NCBI GenBank assembly: GCA_900754445.1
Contig: CAAECW010000041.1
Coordinates: 1 to 64,000 of the forward strand
Direction of reading: 5' to 3'
DNA length: 64,000 nucleotides
Origin: an uncultured Collinsella sp.
GTDB lineage: Bacteria > Actinomycetota > Coriobacteriia > Coriobacteriales > Coriobacteriaceae
Within the stretch, counting starts at the first letter, position 1. Every line of letters begins with the position of its first letter. Position numbers and translations under genes: made by a program. The notes below the pieces were generated by a model. The model saw nothing but the letters and a program-made list of their open reading frames with translations. It was not told the DNA's origin and made no database searches. Below are positions 42,142-50,465 of this stretch, in pieces.

Positions 42142-43227
42142 TTACGCAAACAGGCCGTAGATGCTGATGTTGGCCTTGGCGTAGAGGCCGTTAGCATACT
42201 CGGTCCACTTGGAGCTGGCGCTCGAAGCCTGCGAAGAGTACTGCTGGTAAGCAGTGTAGTAGGCGGTCATGGCCTGCTTATAGGTAGCGCTATCGGCCGT
42301 AAAGGCATCGTCGGCAAAGGCCTTAGCGTAGGTGCTGTCGGCGTCCTTCCAAGTGCCCTTCTCGCTATCCCACTCGTCACCGGCAAGGTTGATGATGTAG
42401 TCGGCGTAGTCCTTGCTCGCGGTCTCCTCGTTGCCGTCAGCAGGCTCGGTCGGAGCGGTCGGCATGCTTGCGGAGCTATCGCCCACCTTCTTCTTGTAGA
42501 GCTTCTGCAGCGTCGCGGACTGGCGGACGATCTGCTTGGCCTGGTCCTTGGACACGCCATACTGCGTGGCCATGGTCTTGTAGTCGGAGGTGCCGATGGA
42601 ATCCTCGGCGTACTTCTTCATTTCCTTGGAAGAGACGGTAATGCCCTCGTCCTCGGCAGCATCGAGCAGGATCTGGTTGCGCACGTAGGACAGGATTACG
42701 TCGGCAGACGGAGCGGTGTAGTTGCCGTCGTTGTCCTTGACGGTGTCGAGGCTGTACTGGCTCTCGATGGCCTCGCGCGCGGTGATGTCGCTCTTCTTGC
42801 CGTTGTAGCTATAGCTTGCCACGGTCGAATCGAGCTGGTCCTCGGTGAGGGTCGCCGAGCTGACACCCTTGCTGCCAAAGCCGCCATTGCCGATAAAGAA
42901 GCCGACCACAGCGGCAATCACGACGGCGACCACAAAGGCGGCAATCATCGTCTTCTTGTGCTTGCAAGCGTGGTCGTCCACATCGGAGTCTTCGTCCTCG
43001 TCCTGCTCCTCGGGCATCAGATTCTCGTCGGCGGCGTCCGCGGCGATCTTTGCCTCCAGGCGAGCGTCCTCCTCCTCGGCGGTCGTACCAGCAGCAATGT
43101 GCTCGGCAGACGTGCCGGCGACCAGGTCGATCTTCTCGGCCTCGTCACCGTCGGGGCCTTCGCCGCGCTCGATGATCTGGATGCCGTCAATCTCGTCCTT
43201 CTCGTCCTTCTTTTGAATCAGACCCAT
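42142..43227 (-). CDS. Membrane-anchored SurA_N-like protein
   Basis: Function uncertain. The 361-residue protein has a long acidic cytoplasmic N terminus (about 1-88), a membrane helix at 93-113 and an extracytoplasmic region. The segment around IESQYSLDTV, VILSYVRNQILLDAAEDEGI and KKYAEDSIG resembles the N-terminal chaperone domain of SurA/PrsA-type foldases; no peptidyl-prolyl isomerase domain follows. It ends in a Gln/Ser/Ala-rich region. It is a possible secreted-protein chaperone. It is a single-gene unit bounded by hairpins on both sides. Confidence 0.65.
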   Translation of the reverse strand: MGLIQKKDEKDEIDGIQIIERGEGPDGDEAEKIDLVAGTSAEHIAAGTTAEEEDARLEAKIAADAADENLMPEEQDEDEDSDVDDHACKHKKTMIAAFVVAVVIAAVVGFFIGNGGFGSKGVSSATLTEDQLDSTVASYSYNGKKSDITAREAIESQYSLDTVKDNDGNYTAPSADVILSYVRNQILLDAAEDEGITVSSKEMKKYAEDSIGTSDYKTMATQYGVSKDQAKQIVRQSATLQKLYKKKVGDSSASMPTAPTEPADGNEETASKDYADYIINLAGDEWDSEKGTWKDADSTYAKAFADDAFTADSATYKQAMTAYYTAYQQYSSQASSASSKWTEYANGLYAKANISIYGLFA

Positions 43228-43265
43228 ATCAGTTACTCCTTGTTAGGAAACATAGTCCCCAATAG

Positions 43266-43294
43266 AATACGCCCGGCAGAGCGCCGGGCGTATT
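43266..43294 (-). terminator. Terminator downstream of isocitrate dehydrogenase
   Basis: AATACGCCCGGC (43266-43277) pairs with GCCGGGCGTATT (43283-43294), loop of 5. Confidence 0.75.
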
Positions 43295-43353
43295 GATTCT
43301 CAGGTTATACGCAAACACTTAAGTACTATTTAGGCGTTTGAAGTGTGCGTACC

Positions 43354-44439
43354 TTAGACCAGGTGCGCGATAACGGCATCGGCGAAGGCCTGCGTACCCA
43401 CCGCACCCTCGACGGAACCGGTCTGGGCACGGCGCACGTCGCCGGTAACCTGCTCGCCCTCGTCGAGCGTGGCGGACACGGCGGCGCGGATACGATTAGC
43501 CGCATCGTTCTCGCCCAGATGATCGAGCATCATCGCAGCAGAGAGGATCTCGGCCGTGGGGTTGGCGATATCCTGGCCAGCGATATCGGGCGCGGAGCCG
43601 TGCGTTGCCTCGAAGATGGCGCAGTCGGCACCGATGTTGGAGCCGGGGGCCATGCCCAGACCGCCCACCAGGCCGGCGCACAGGTCGCTCACGATGTCGC
43701 CGTACAGGTTGGGCAGCACCAGGACATCGAAGTCATTGGGGTTCTGGACCAGGCCCATGCAGGTGGCGTCGACGATCTTGTCGTTGAACTCGATATCGGG
43801 ATAGTTGGCGGCCACCTCGCGCGCCACGCGCAGGAACAGGCCGTCGGTCGCCTTCATGATGTTGGCCTTGTGCACGGCCGTCACCTTTTTGCGGCCGCAG
43901 CGGCGGGCATACTCAAAGGCATACTCCACAATGCGGCGGCTCTTGGCGATGGAGATCGGCTTAATTGAGATGGCGGAATCGGCGGCGAAGGTCTTCTGGC
44001 CCGAGCGCTCGACAAGCTGCGAGAGCTCCTCGACCTCGGCAGCCCCCTCATCGAACTCGATGCCGGCATAAAGGTCCTCGGTGTTCTCGCGCACGATGAC
44101 CAGGTCGACGTCGCGGAAACGAGAGCCGTCGCCCGGCTGCGACAGGCAAGGGCGCACGCAGGCGTACAGGTCGAAGTGCTTGCGCAAGGCCACGTTGACG
44201 CTGCGGAAACCCGTGCCGACCGGCGTGGTGATGGGACCCTTGATGGCAACCTTGGTCTCGGCGACCGCATCGAGCACGTGCTGGGGCAGCGGCGTGCCAA
44301 ACTCGTCCATGACGCCGGCACCGGCCTCCTGGACGTTCCAATTGATCTGGACACCGGCAGCCTCGACCACGCGGCGTATGGCCTGCGTAATCTCGGGACC
44401 GATACCGTCACCGGGAATCAGGACTACATCGTGCGCCAT
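43354..44439 (-). CDS. Isocitrate/isopropylmalate dehydrogenase family (NAD-dependent IDH)
   Basis: Oxidative decarboxylase acting on a 2-hydroxyacid. The 361-residue protein has LIPGDGIGPEIT, the substrate-binding VRENTEDLYAGIEF, KANIMKATDG, and the metal/nucleotide region VDATCMGLVQNP...LPNLYGDI and THGSAPDIAGQ. The phosphosite-region NTEDLY and length favour NAD-type isocitrate dehydrogenase over isopropylmalate dehydrogenase, and no leu genes are nearby. It would supply 2-oxoglutarate. It starts 6 bases after the HEAT-like gene, so the two are co-transcribed. Confidence 0.85.
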   Translation of the reverse strand: MAHDVVLIPGDGIGPEITQAIRRVVEAAGVQINWNVQEAGAGVMDEFGTPLPQHVLDAVAETKVAIKGPITTPVGTGFRSVNVALRKHFDLYACVRPCLSQPGDGSRFRDVDLVIVRENTEDLYAGIEFDEGAAEVEELSQLVERSGQKTFAADSAISIKPISIAKSRRIVEYAFEYARRCGRKKVTAVHKANIMKATDGLFLRVAREVAANYPDIEFNDKIVDATCMGLVQNPNDFDVLVLPNLYGDIVSDLCAGLVGGLGMAPGSNIGADCAIFEATHGSAPDIAGQDIANPTAEILSAAMMLDHLGENDAANRIRAAVSATLDEGEQVTGDVRRAQTGSVEGAVGTQAFADAVIAHLV

Positions 44440-44445
44440 AATCTG

Positions 44446-45144
44446 TTACTCCTCGTCTTCGGCGTCGTCAGATTTTTTAACGCTAGCACGCTTCTTCTTT
44501 TTGGAGAGATCCAGGCCAAAACGTTTAACAAGCATTTCGCAAATTTCGCTCGAACGGGCCTTGAGATAGCTGCCCTTGCCGTTCTCGGCATCGAACTTAA
44601 GGCGCAGCGCAAGCTTCTCGGCGACCTCGGCGTCGATCTCGCCCTGGCCAAACTCGTACAGGCAACCGAGCATATCGCGATACTCGAGGTCGCCGTGGTA
44701 GCACTGGATGGCCTCGTCCAGGATCGGCCAAGCCTCGCGCGAACGCTCGACACTCGTGGCGCCCCACACGCACAGCAGGCGGAAGGCGGCATAGCGCAGC
44801 GTGGAGGAAATCTCGTCGAACAGTGCGGTCTCGGCGCCCTCAAAGGCATCGCCCAGCTGCTCGGGGCAGGTGGTGGCGAGCGACGTCAGGGCATCGAGGG
44901 CCTCCCAGCGGGTCTGCGCCTCGGGGCGGTCGAGCGCCTCGATCAGCGCGGGCACGCAGGGCACGACGCGCTGCGGATCGCGCTCGGCAAGCAGGTGCAG
45001 CACGCGGGCGGCAAACTGGCGGATACGGCGCGTGGGGCAGCCGAGCTCCTGGACCAGGCGGTCGACGGCGTTCTCGTTCTCCTCTGCCAGCTGGAGCTGT
45101 GCCAGCTCCTCGTCGGTGAGCTGTTCGTCTTTGTTTTCTGCCAT
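44446..45144 (-). CDS. HEAT-repeat-like protein
   Basis: Specific function not recognised. The 232-residue protein has at least two or three helical repeats of the HEAT type between about residues 35 and 130 (RQFAARVLHLLAERDP, VPALIEALDRPEAQTRWEALDALTSLA, EISSTLRYAAFRLLCVWG). The C-terminal tail is Lys-rich, then acidic. It may be a scaffold or interaction protein. It is located between a small membrane protein and isocitrate dehydrogenase in one minus-strand cluster with gaps of 6 and 15 bases. Confidence 0.72.
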   Translation of the reverse strand: MAENKDEQLTDEELAQLQLAEENENAVDRLVQELGCPTRRIRQFAARVLHLLAERDPQRVVPCVPALIEALDRPEAQTRWEALDALTSLATTCPEQLGDAFEGAETALFDEISSTLRYAAFRLLCVWGATSVERSREAWPILDEAIQCYHGDLEYRDMLGCLYEFGQGEIDAEVAEKLALRLKFDAENGKGSYLKARSSEICEMLVKRFGLDLSKKKKRASVKKSDDAEDEE

Positions 45145-45159
45145 AGTTACCTCTTCTTA

Positions 45160-45588
45160 CTATTTCTTAGCGTGCTTGCCAGCACCCTTGCTGTCATCGG
45201 TGACCGAGATGAGCTGTCGGTCGGCCGCGCCATTGCGACGCGCACGGCGGCGCTCCTCGGCGTCGCCCGCGTCGGCGGCGGCGCGATGAGCCTTGTTGAC
45301 GTTAAAAACCTCGTCGTGCTTGCGCCATGGACCGACGGACTCGCCAAAGCTCATCTTAAGACCAGCGATAAAGCCGCCGAGCCAGCCGATCGGCGCAAAC
45401 TGCACCAGCGGGAACAGCGAAAACACCCAGGTCAGCAGGACGACTGCCGCCGCTCCTGCAAAGTTGGCAATCCAGTAGTCGCGCTTGGTGATCACGCGCT
45501 TTTCGCACGCCCACTGGCCGCACAAAAAGCCGATGTAGATCGCAAAGAGAAAGAGCACCAGCGCTAACACCACGAACGTCCAGCTCAT
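45160..45588 (-). CDS. Small membrane protein
   Basis: A 142-residue protein with hydrophobic segments at about 3-22, 40-60 and 62-82 and a charged Ala/Arg-rich cytoplasmic tail. No family recognised. ATG 45588 is chosen because GGGGAG precedes it and the hydrophobic helix then starts immediately (MSWTFVVLAL); a longer frame to 45624 would overlap the upstream gene. It starts 5 bases after the end of the dehydrogenase gene, so it is co-transcribed with it. Confidence 0.72.
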   Translation of the reverse strand: MSWTFVVLALVLFLFAIYIGFLCGQWACEKRVITKRDYWIANFAGAAAVVLLTWVFSLFPLVQFAPIGWLGGFIAGLKMSFGESVGPWRKHDEVFNVNKAHRAAADAGDAEERRRARRNGAADRQLISVTDDSKGAGKHAKK

Positions 45589-45593
45589 GGGCG

Positions 45594-46673
45594 CTACTCC
45601 CCGTGATGATGGCCGCAGCGGCACTCGTGGCCGTCGTCATGGCCGTGGCCGCCGCAGCACTCGTGGTCCTCACCGTGATGGTGACCGCAACCGCACTCAT
45701 GGTCGTCGCCGTACTCGCCGCAACCGCAGCCTTCCTCGTGAGCACCGTGCTCCTCGGGACGATACTGCGACCAGTCCAGACCGGCGGCGATGGCGTCGGC
45801 CTCCTCCTTATAGAGAACCGTGACGGCCTGGGTGCCCAGCTTGGCACCACCGATGGCATCAAGCATGTCGTAGAGCGTAAAGGCCACGTCGGCGCCGGGC
45901 AGCGCAAGCTCGCGGTCGTCGGCATAGGCGAGCGCCAGACGCAGGTCCTTAATGAAGTGCTCGACCATAAAGCCGGGCTTGTAGTCGCCGTCGAGCGCCT
46001 TGGGCGCCAGGCTCTCCATAGCGCCGGACTTGCCGGTACCGCCCAGGATCATCTGACGGGTTTTCTCCAGATCAAGGCCGCTCAGCTCGGCAAATGCCAT
46101 GGCGTCTGCCATGCCGACCATGCAGGCGCCCAGCGACACCTGGTTGGCGAGCTTGGCAGCCTGGCCCTTGCCGGCGCCGTCGAAGCAGCAGATGGTTGCC
46201 GCAAAGGTGGAAAGGATGTCGCGGACCGGGGCAATGTCGTTCTCGGTAGCGCCCACGATAGCTGTGAGCGTGCCGGCGATAGCTCCCGACTCGCCGCCGG
46301 TGACGGGGCAGTCAAACGCCATGCGGCCGGAAACCTGGGCGGCCTCGGCAATGTCGCGCGCCAGCTCGGGCGAGCTCGTGGTGAGGTCAATCAGGACCGC
46401 GCCGGCCTTAGTGCACGCGAGCAGGCCGTCGCCCGCCAGGTAGAGCTCCTCGACCTCGGAGGGATAACCCACCATGGTAAAGACGACGTCGGCGTTCGCC
46501 GCGGCATCTGCCGGCGTATCAGCCCAGACGGCACCGCGCTCAACGAGCGCTGCGGCCTTGGACTTGGTGCGGTTGTTGACCGTGACGGGATAGCCAGCGT
46601 CCAGAATGTGGCCGGCGATGGGGGCACCCATAATTCCGGTGCCGATAAATGCGACAGAGAGCTTGTTTGCCAT
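45594..46673 (-). CDS. Beta-hydroxyacid dehydrogenase with Cys/His-rich C-terminal tail
   Basis: NAD(P)-dependent enzyme of the 3-hydroxyisobutyrate / tartronate-semialdehyde reductase family. The 359 residues contain the Rossmann motif GTGIMGAPIA (about 10-19), the substrate motif DCPVTGGESGA, and the helical region with catalytic Lys (GKGQAAKLANQ). Normal length is about 290-300. Here the last 50 residues (about 310-359) are an appended tail with 8 Cys and 12 His in HECGCGHHHGE-type repeats, which should bind metal ions. The tail may store or sense nickel or zinc. First of a small cluster with the two genes downstream. Confidence 0.86.
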   Translation of the reverse strand: MANKLSVAFIGTGIMGAPIAGHILDAGYPVTVNNRTKSKAAALVERGAVWADTPADAAANADVVFTMVGYPSEVEELYLAGDGLLACTKAGAVLIDLTTSSPELARDIAEAAQVSGRMAFDCPVTGGESGAIAGTLTAIVGATENDIAPVRDILSTFAATICCFDGAGKGQAAKLANQVSLGACMVGMADAMAFAELSGLDLEKTRQMILGGTGKSGAMESLAPKALDGDYKPGFMVEHFIKDLRLALAYADDRELALPGADVAFTLYDMLDAIGGAKLGTQAVTVLYKEEADAIAAGLDWSQYRPEEHGAHEEGCGCGEYGDDHECGCGHHHGEDHECCGGHGHDDGHECRCGHHHGE

Positions 46674-46771
46674 GAAACCTTTCCTTTTGGGTTGGGTGTT
46701 ATTACCAGGTTGAATACTCGGTGCCAGCGTTTGGGCTGTGAGTCGAGGGCGATTACGGACGCAGCGCTTGC

Positions 46772-47725
46772 CTACTGACCGCGCACGCGGCGGGCGATAC
46801 GGTCGGAAAGCGACGCCTTGTCGGCGCGGTTCTTACCCCAAAACGCGCAGGCCACCATGCCGGGGCCCACGTGCGAGCCAATGGTGGGACCCACGGAGCT
46901 GCGAATGATCGTGACGTCGGCGCAGCCCTCCTCCTTGCGGATGGCGGCTTCGAGCCAGTCGCCGTCCTTCTCGGCATCGGCAGTCATAATGGCGATGGGC
47001 ATGGTGCGATCGGGCACGTAGTTCTCGCGGAACGACTTGAGGATGGACTTGAGCGCCTTCTTGCGGCCGCGGTTGACGCCGATCAGCGACAGCGAGCCAG
47101 CCAGGTCGTAGGAGAGCTCGGGCTTGACATCGAGCTTTGCCGTGAGCTGCGCCGCCGCGGGCGGAATGCGGCCGCCGGCAGCCAGCGCGTCGAAGCTCTC
47201 GAGCGTAAAGTAGCCGTGCACGTAGGTCTTGGCCTCGTTTGCCCAATCGACCAGCTGCTTGGCGTTCAGTCCCGCCGAACGCTGGCGCACGGCCTCAAGC
47301 GCCAAGAGCGCGCCGGTCGCGCAGGGCAGGGCGTTGTCGACCACGTAGAGCTCAAAGTTGGGATACTCGGCGCGCACGGCATCTGCCGCCTGGCACGCGG
47401 AGTTGTAGCTCGACGACAGCGCCGAGGTAAAGCACAGGTAGACCGTGGGCGTGCCCTCTTTGGCGCACTCGGTAAAGAACTCGATATAGCGACCGAGCGA
47501 CACAGCCGAGGTGGACACGCGGGCACCGGCGCGCATGCGGTCGTAGAACTCCTTAGGGCTCATGCTCGACCAGATGTCGTCTGTGCGCTCCTCGCCATCG
47601 ATAATGAAGGGGAAACCCAGGATATCGACATCGAGGTTCGCGGCGACCTCGGGGCTAAAGTCGCAGCAGGTATCGACGACGATGCGGCAACGGTTCGAAT
47701 GACCGGCGGATGCGGCCTTGTCCAT
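46772..47725 (-). CDS. DegV family fatty-acid-binding protein
   Basis: DegV/FakB-type proteins bind fatty acids and, with FakA, allow their phosphorylation. The 317-residue protein has IVVDTCCDFSPEVA at the N terminus, the TSAVSLGRY segment, CFTSALSSSYNSA and GRIPPAAAQ, and the C-terminal PTIGSHVGPG motif with the conserved histidine. ATG 47725 is preferred, with AAGGAG 8 bases before. Independent of neighbours apart from a terminator between it and hpf. Confidence 0.88.
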   Translation of the reverse strand: MDKAASAGHSNRCRIVVDTCCDFSPEVAANLDVDILGFPFIIDGEERTDDIWSSMSPKEFYDRMRAGARVSTSAVSLGRYIEFFTECAKEGTPTVYLCFTSALSSSYNSACQAADAVRAEYPNFELYVVDNALPCATGALLALEAVRQRSAGLNAKQLVDWANEAKTYVHGYFTLESFDALAAGGRIPPAAAQLTAKLDVKPELSYDLAGSLSLIGVNRGRKKALKSILKSFRENYVPDRTMPIAIMTADAEKDGDWLEAAIRKEEGCADVTIIRSSVGPTIGSHVGPGMVACAFWGKNRADKASLSDRIARRVRGQ

Positions 47726-47743
47726 CAAAGCGACTCCTTACGT

Positions 47744-47775
47744 AAAAAGGCGGCCACCCGCATGGGATGACCGCC
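47744..47775 (-). terminator. hpf terminator
   Basis: GGCGG/CCGCC and adjacent CATCC/GGGTG pairing (47749-47775), then TTTTT on the minus strand. A second stem CGTTAACT/AGTTAACG lies at 47779-47800. Confidence 0.7.
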
Positions 47776-47804
47776 AACCGTTAACTCATGCAAGTTAACG
47801 TATT

Positions 47805-48389
47805 TTACTCGTCAAGTGTTTCGATGCGGGGCTTGATGATGCCATATCCACCATTCTTACGGTGATACACCACATTGATGAGACCAGTCGTCGCGTTCTC
47901 GAACACGTAGAAGTCGTGGCCCAGCAGATCGGTCTGCACCAGCGCCTGCTCCTCAGTCATCGGGGTGACGTCGATGACCTTCTCGCGGACGAGCAGGTCG
48001 TCCTCCTCCTCGGGCAGCAGCAGGTCGGCCAGATCCTCGACGCGCTCGACCGGCGCGACATCCGCGGCGCTGGCACCGCCCTGGCGGTTGTCCACGACCT
48101 TGGTCTTGAACTTGCGCAGCTGGCGGGTGACCTTATCGGCGGAGAGGTCGATGGCGGCGTACATATCTGCACCGTGCTCGGCAACGCGAATCACCGAACC
48201 GCGGGCACGAACCGTGACCTCGACGATTGCCGGGTTGGGGTTCGAGGGGTTCTTCTCATAGCGAAGTACAACGTCGACCGTCATGGGCTCGATATCGAAA
48301 ACCTTGAGCGCCTCGCCGATCTTCTCATCCACATGCGCACGCAGAGCATCGGTTACCGTCGTCTTGCGTCCAGAAACCTTGATATCCAT
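47805..48389 (-). CDS. hpf: Ribosome hibernation-promoting factor, long form
   Basis: Binds 30S subunits and dimerises ribosomes in stationary phase. The 194-residue protein has an N-terminal HPF/RaiA domain (MDIKVSGRKTTVTDALRAHV; HGADMYAAIDLSADKVTRQL) and a C-terminal dimerisation domain (FYVFENATTGLINVVYHRKNGGYGIIKP-type). Length fits the long HPF of Gram-positive bacteria. The start at 48389 matches the family N terminus; the frame upstream to 48449 is not conserved-looking. The gap 48390-48706 holds its promoter and the terminator of the next gene. Confidence 0.93.
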   Translation of the reverse strand: MDIKVSGRKTTVTDALRAHVDEKIGEALKVFDIEPMTVDVVLRYEKNPSNPNPAIVEVTVRARGSVIRVAEHGADMYAAIDLSADKVTRQLRKFKTKVVDNRQGGASAADVAPVERVEDLADLLLPEEEDDLLVREKVIDVTPMTEEQALVQTDLLGHDFYVFENATTGLINVVYHRKNGGYGIIKPRIETLDE

Positions 48390-48604
48390 ACGTGGCTCCA
48401 ATCTGCCTCGGGGACTTACTGTACTGGCTATGTACCCATTGCCGTGCATTTAATCACGCGGATTCCCAAAGACCCGAATAACGATTGCTTGATACCGCAT
48501 ACCGAAGTCTCGCACTTTTCTGTGGCAAAGTGCGCTATAGGAGGGCGTCGGCAGAGTTGGTTTTTCTTCTTGAAATTGGCTTTGACCTGCTGGTTTTATA
48601 GGGA

Positions 48605-48641
48605 TGAAAAAGCCGGGCTCCTCTATTGGGGAAGCCCGGCA
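48605..48641 (-). terminator. Terminator of the solute-binding lipoprotein gene
   Basis: GCCGGGCT (48612-48619) pairs with AGCCCGGC (48633-48640); TTTTTCATCC follows on the minus strand. Confidence 0.8.
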
Positions 48642-48706
48642 GTGCGTGTTGAAACCGTGAAGAGGTGTCCTTTCCAACGTATAGGAGACACCACCCCTAG
48701 CAATAA

Positions 48707-49732
48707 CTAGCTATTGAGTTTGTTAATGTCGTCGTCGGTGATGGCGCCTTCCTGGCTGGACGATTTGTCCTCGGAGGATGCGGTCTCATTGTTGGAATCG
48801 GAGAACTCGCTGCCGGAGGACGTGGTCTCACTGGACTCAGAGTCGACCGGCTGCACGTTAGCGCCCGAAACCGTCTTAGTGGTGAGGTCGTAGGGCATCG
48901 TGCCATACCAGACAGAGTGGACCGCCTCGAGCGTGCCGTCGGCCGTAATACCGTCGAGGGCATCGCTCACGGCACGGCACAGTTCGTCATTGGACGAGAG
49001 GCCCGCAACACCAAGCGTCGAGGGCGCCTCGAGCGCACCGACATAGGAGACCTCGCTCATCAGGCGTGCAAGGTAGCCGCCGGCCGTGGAGTCGCAGATC
49101 ACATAGTCGACCTCGCCGGACTCGAGCGCCTCAAAGCACTCGTTGATGTTGGAGTAGGTCTTTTGGTTGGCGGTGATGCTCTGCTTAGCAAGCGCCTCCT
49201 GCGAGGCCGAGGACGTCTGAACGCCCAGGGTGGACGTGTTAAGGGTATCGGTGGAAACGCTTAGCGACCCACCATCGCTAGTTTTACCGAACACGGAAGT
49301 GGCATCGTACAGGCAGGTGCCGAGCGAGCTAATGTCCCCGTCCGTGGAGTTAATCTCGCCGATAAAGATATCGGCCTTTTTGTCGCCGAGCGCGGAACCT
49401 GCCGAGGACGCATCGACGAAGGCGACCTTAAGGCCCATGCGGCTTGCGAGGGCGCGGGCGGCGTCAACCGCATACCCCGTGAGCTCGCCGTCGGCGCCCT
49501 GCATGGCCTGCGGCGCATCGGAAGTATCGAGGGCGACCGTCAGGGTTCCGGGAGTGACCAGGGCATCGTCCGACACCGCCGGCGTGACGGTCTCGTACTC
49601 GATCTGGTCGATCGTGGGAGTCGTGAACGTAGACAGCGGGTTGAACGCGCATCCGCTCAGGCCCAAAACGGCGATGACCGCTGCGGTCCCAGCACCTAAC
49701 CGAGCCGCGTGCATCAAGCTGCCCCTCACCAT
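48707..49732 (-). CDS. Family 3 extracellular solute-binding lipoprotein
   Basis: Amino-acid-type binding protein anchored outside the membrane. The 341-residue protein has a short lipoprotein signal ending in the lipobox LSGC (Cys at about residue 28 from ATG 49732), then a periplasmic-binding-protein fold (TLTVALDTSDAPQAM, GYAVDAARALASRMGLKVAFV, EALESGEVDYVICDS) and a Ser/Glu-rich C-terminal tail. ATG 49714 has a better-spaced GAGGGG and is an alternative start. No permease or ATPase genes are adjacent, so it may work with an ABC transporter elsewhere or be a receptor. Confidence 0.82.
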   Translation of the reverse strand: MVRGSLMHAARLGAGTAAVIAVLGLSGCAFNPLSTFTTPTIDQIEYETVTPAVSDDALVTPGTLTVALDTSDAPQAMQGADGELTGYAVDAARALASRMGLKVAFVDASSAGSALGDKKADIFIGEINSTDGDISSLGTCLYDATSVFGKTSDGGSLSVSTDTLNTSTLGVQTSSASQEALAKQSITANQKTYSNINECFEALESGEVDYVICDSTAGGYLARLMSEVSYVGALEAPSTLGVAGLSSNDELCRAVSDALDGITADGTLEAVHSVWYGTMPYDLTTKTVSGANVQPVDSESSETTSSGSEFSDSNNETASSEDKSSSQEGAITDDDINKLNS

Positions 49733-50063
49733 GTCCACTACCCTGCCTTCTGTGTCGTATACAATCCGTGCGTTGCGCGGAATATCAGGTTGTTCCCACC
49801 AGCTGACCTGGTATTTGACCCCACACTTGCGCACCGGGGTGTTTGCTCGGGAGGCCGCAGCCACCTTCACGACTGACCCGCTCGCCCGCGAGGCGGTATT
49901 GCCCCAAAGAAAGTAGAACGGACGGTGCGGCTTACATCTAGGACGCGCCATGATCGCGCCGCGCGCACGCGGTCGCTTACGTGGATCCCTTTGACCGCGT
50001 CTGTCTTGGACTAGGACGGGCATTTCGTCCGTCCGCAACCACAGCCTGGTAGGAACGAAGCGC

Positions 50064-50092
50064 ATTATAACTAAGTTCAAGCTAAAGTTTAA
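50064..50092 (-). promoter_or_regulatory. Putative promoter with a long leader
   Basis: On the minus strand TTAAAC (50087-50092) and TATAAT (50064-50069) are 17 bases apart. The nearest good start codon is about 320 bases downstream at 49732. No other gene is evident in 49733-50060. Confidence 0.5.
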
Positions 50093-50166
50093 GGTTAGGG
50101 GCGTCATTCGCATCTCGAGTACAGATTTTGCGGGTCGGAGCGGACCATTCGTGCCCCTATGAAGCC

Positions 50167-50212
50167 CGGAGCTCCCCTACGGGGAGCTCCGGGGCACCCG
50201 TCTCAGGGTGCC
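50167..50212. other. Two adjacent hairpins
   Basis: CGGAGCTCCCC/GGGGAGCTCCG (50167-50191) and GGCACCC/GGGTGCC (50193-50212) stand next to each other, immediately before the MITE-like element. Confidence 0.55.
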
Positions 50213-50213
50213 G

Positions 50214-50430
50214 TGTGCAAAAAACGGCAAATATGAGTACTGTTACCAATTTAGTAGCAGCGTATTACCGCCTCACGAGCCCTTTTTGAGTTCCGCACAG
50301 CCTGCTTGGCGCCAAGATATTCCACATTCGTTTATTATCTCTTCGCTGAATCCAGATTATCGGCCCAAGTTTCTTTGTTTTTGCTGTCACTAATCTAGTA
50401 ACAGTACTCATATTTGCCGTTTTTTGCACA
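50214..50430. mobile_element. MITE-like element, 217 bp with 33-bp terminal inverted repeats
   Basis: The left end 50214-50246 (TGTGCAAAAAACGGCAAATA...) and right end 50398-50430 are perfect inverse copies over 33 bases; an imperfect match continues inward for about 14 more. The AT-rich interior has no credible gene. The structure suggests a non-autonomous transposable element; no flanking target duplication is obvious. Confidence 0.7.
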
Positions 50431-50465
50431 GAGCATATAAACAGACCCCCTATAAAGCCATAGTT

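Noticed and set aside
49733..50113. N-terminal extension of the solute-binding protein
   Set aside because: A lipoprotein signal and lipobox start just after 49732, which would be buried mid-protein in the longer form; the upstream promoter fits a leader instead.
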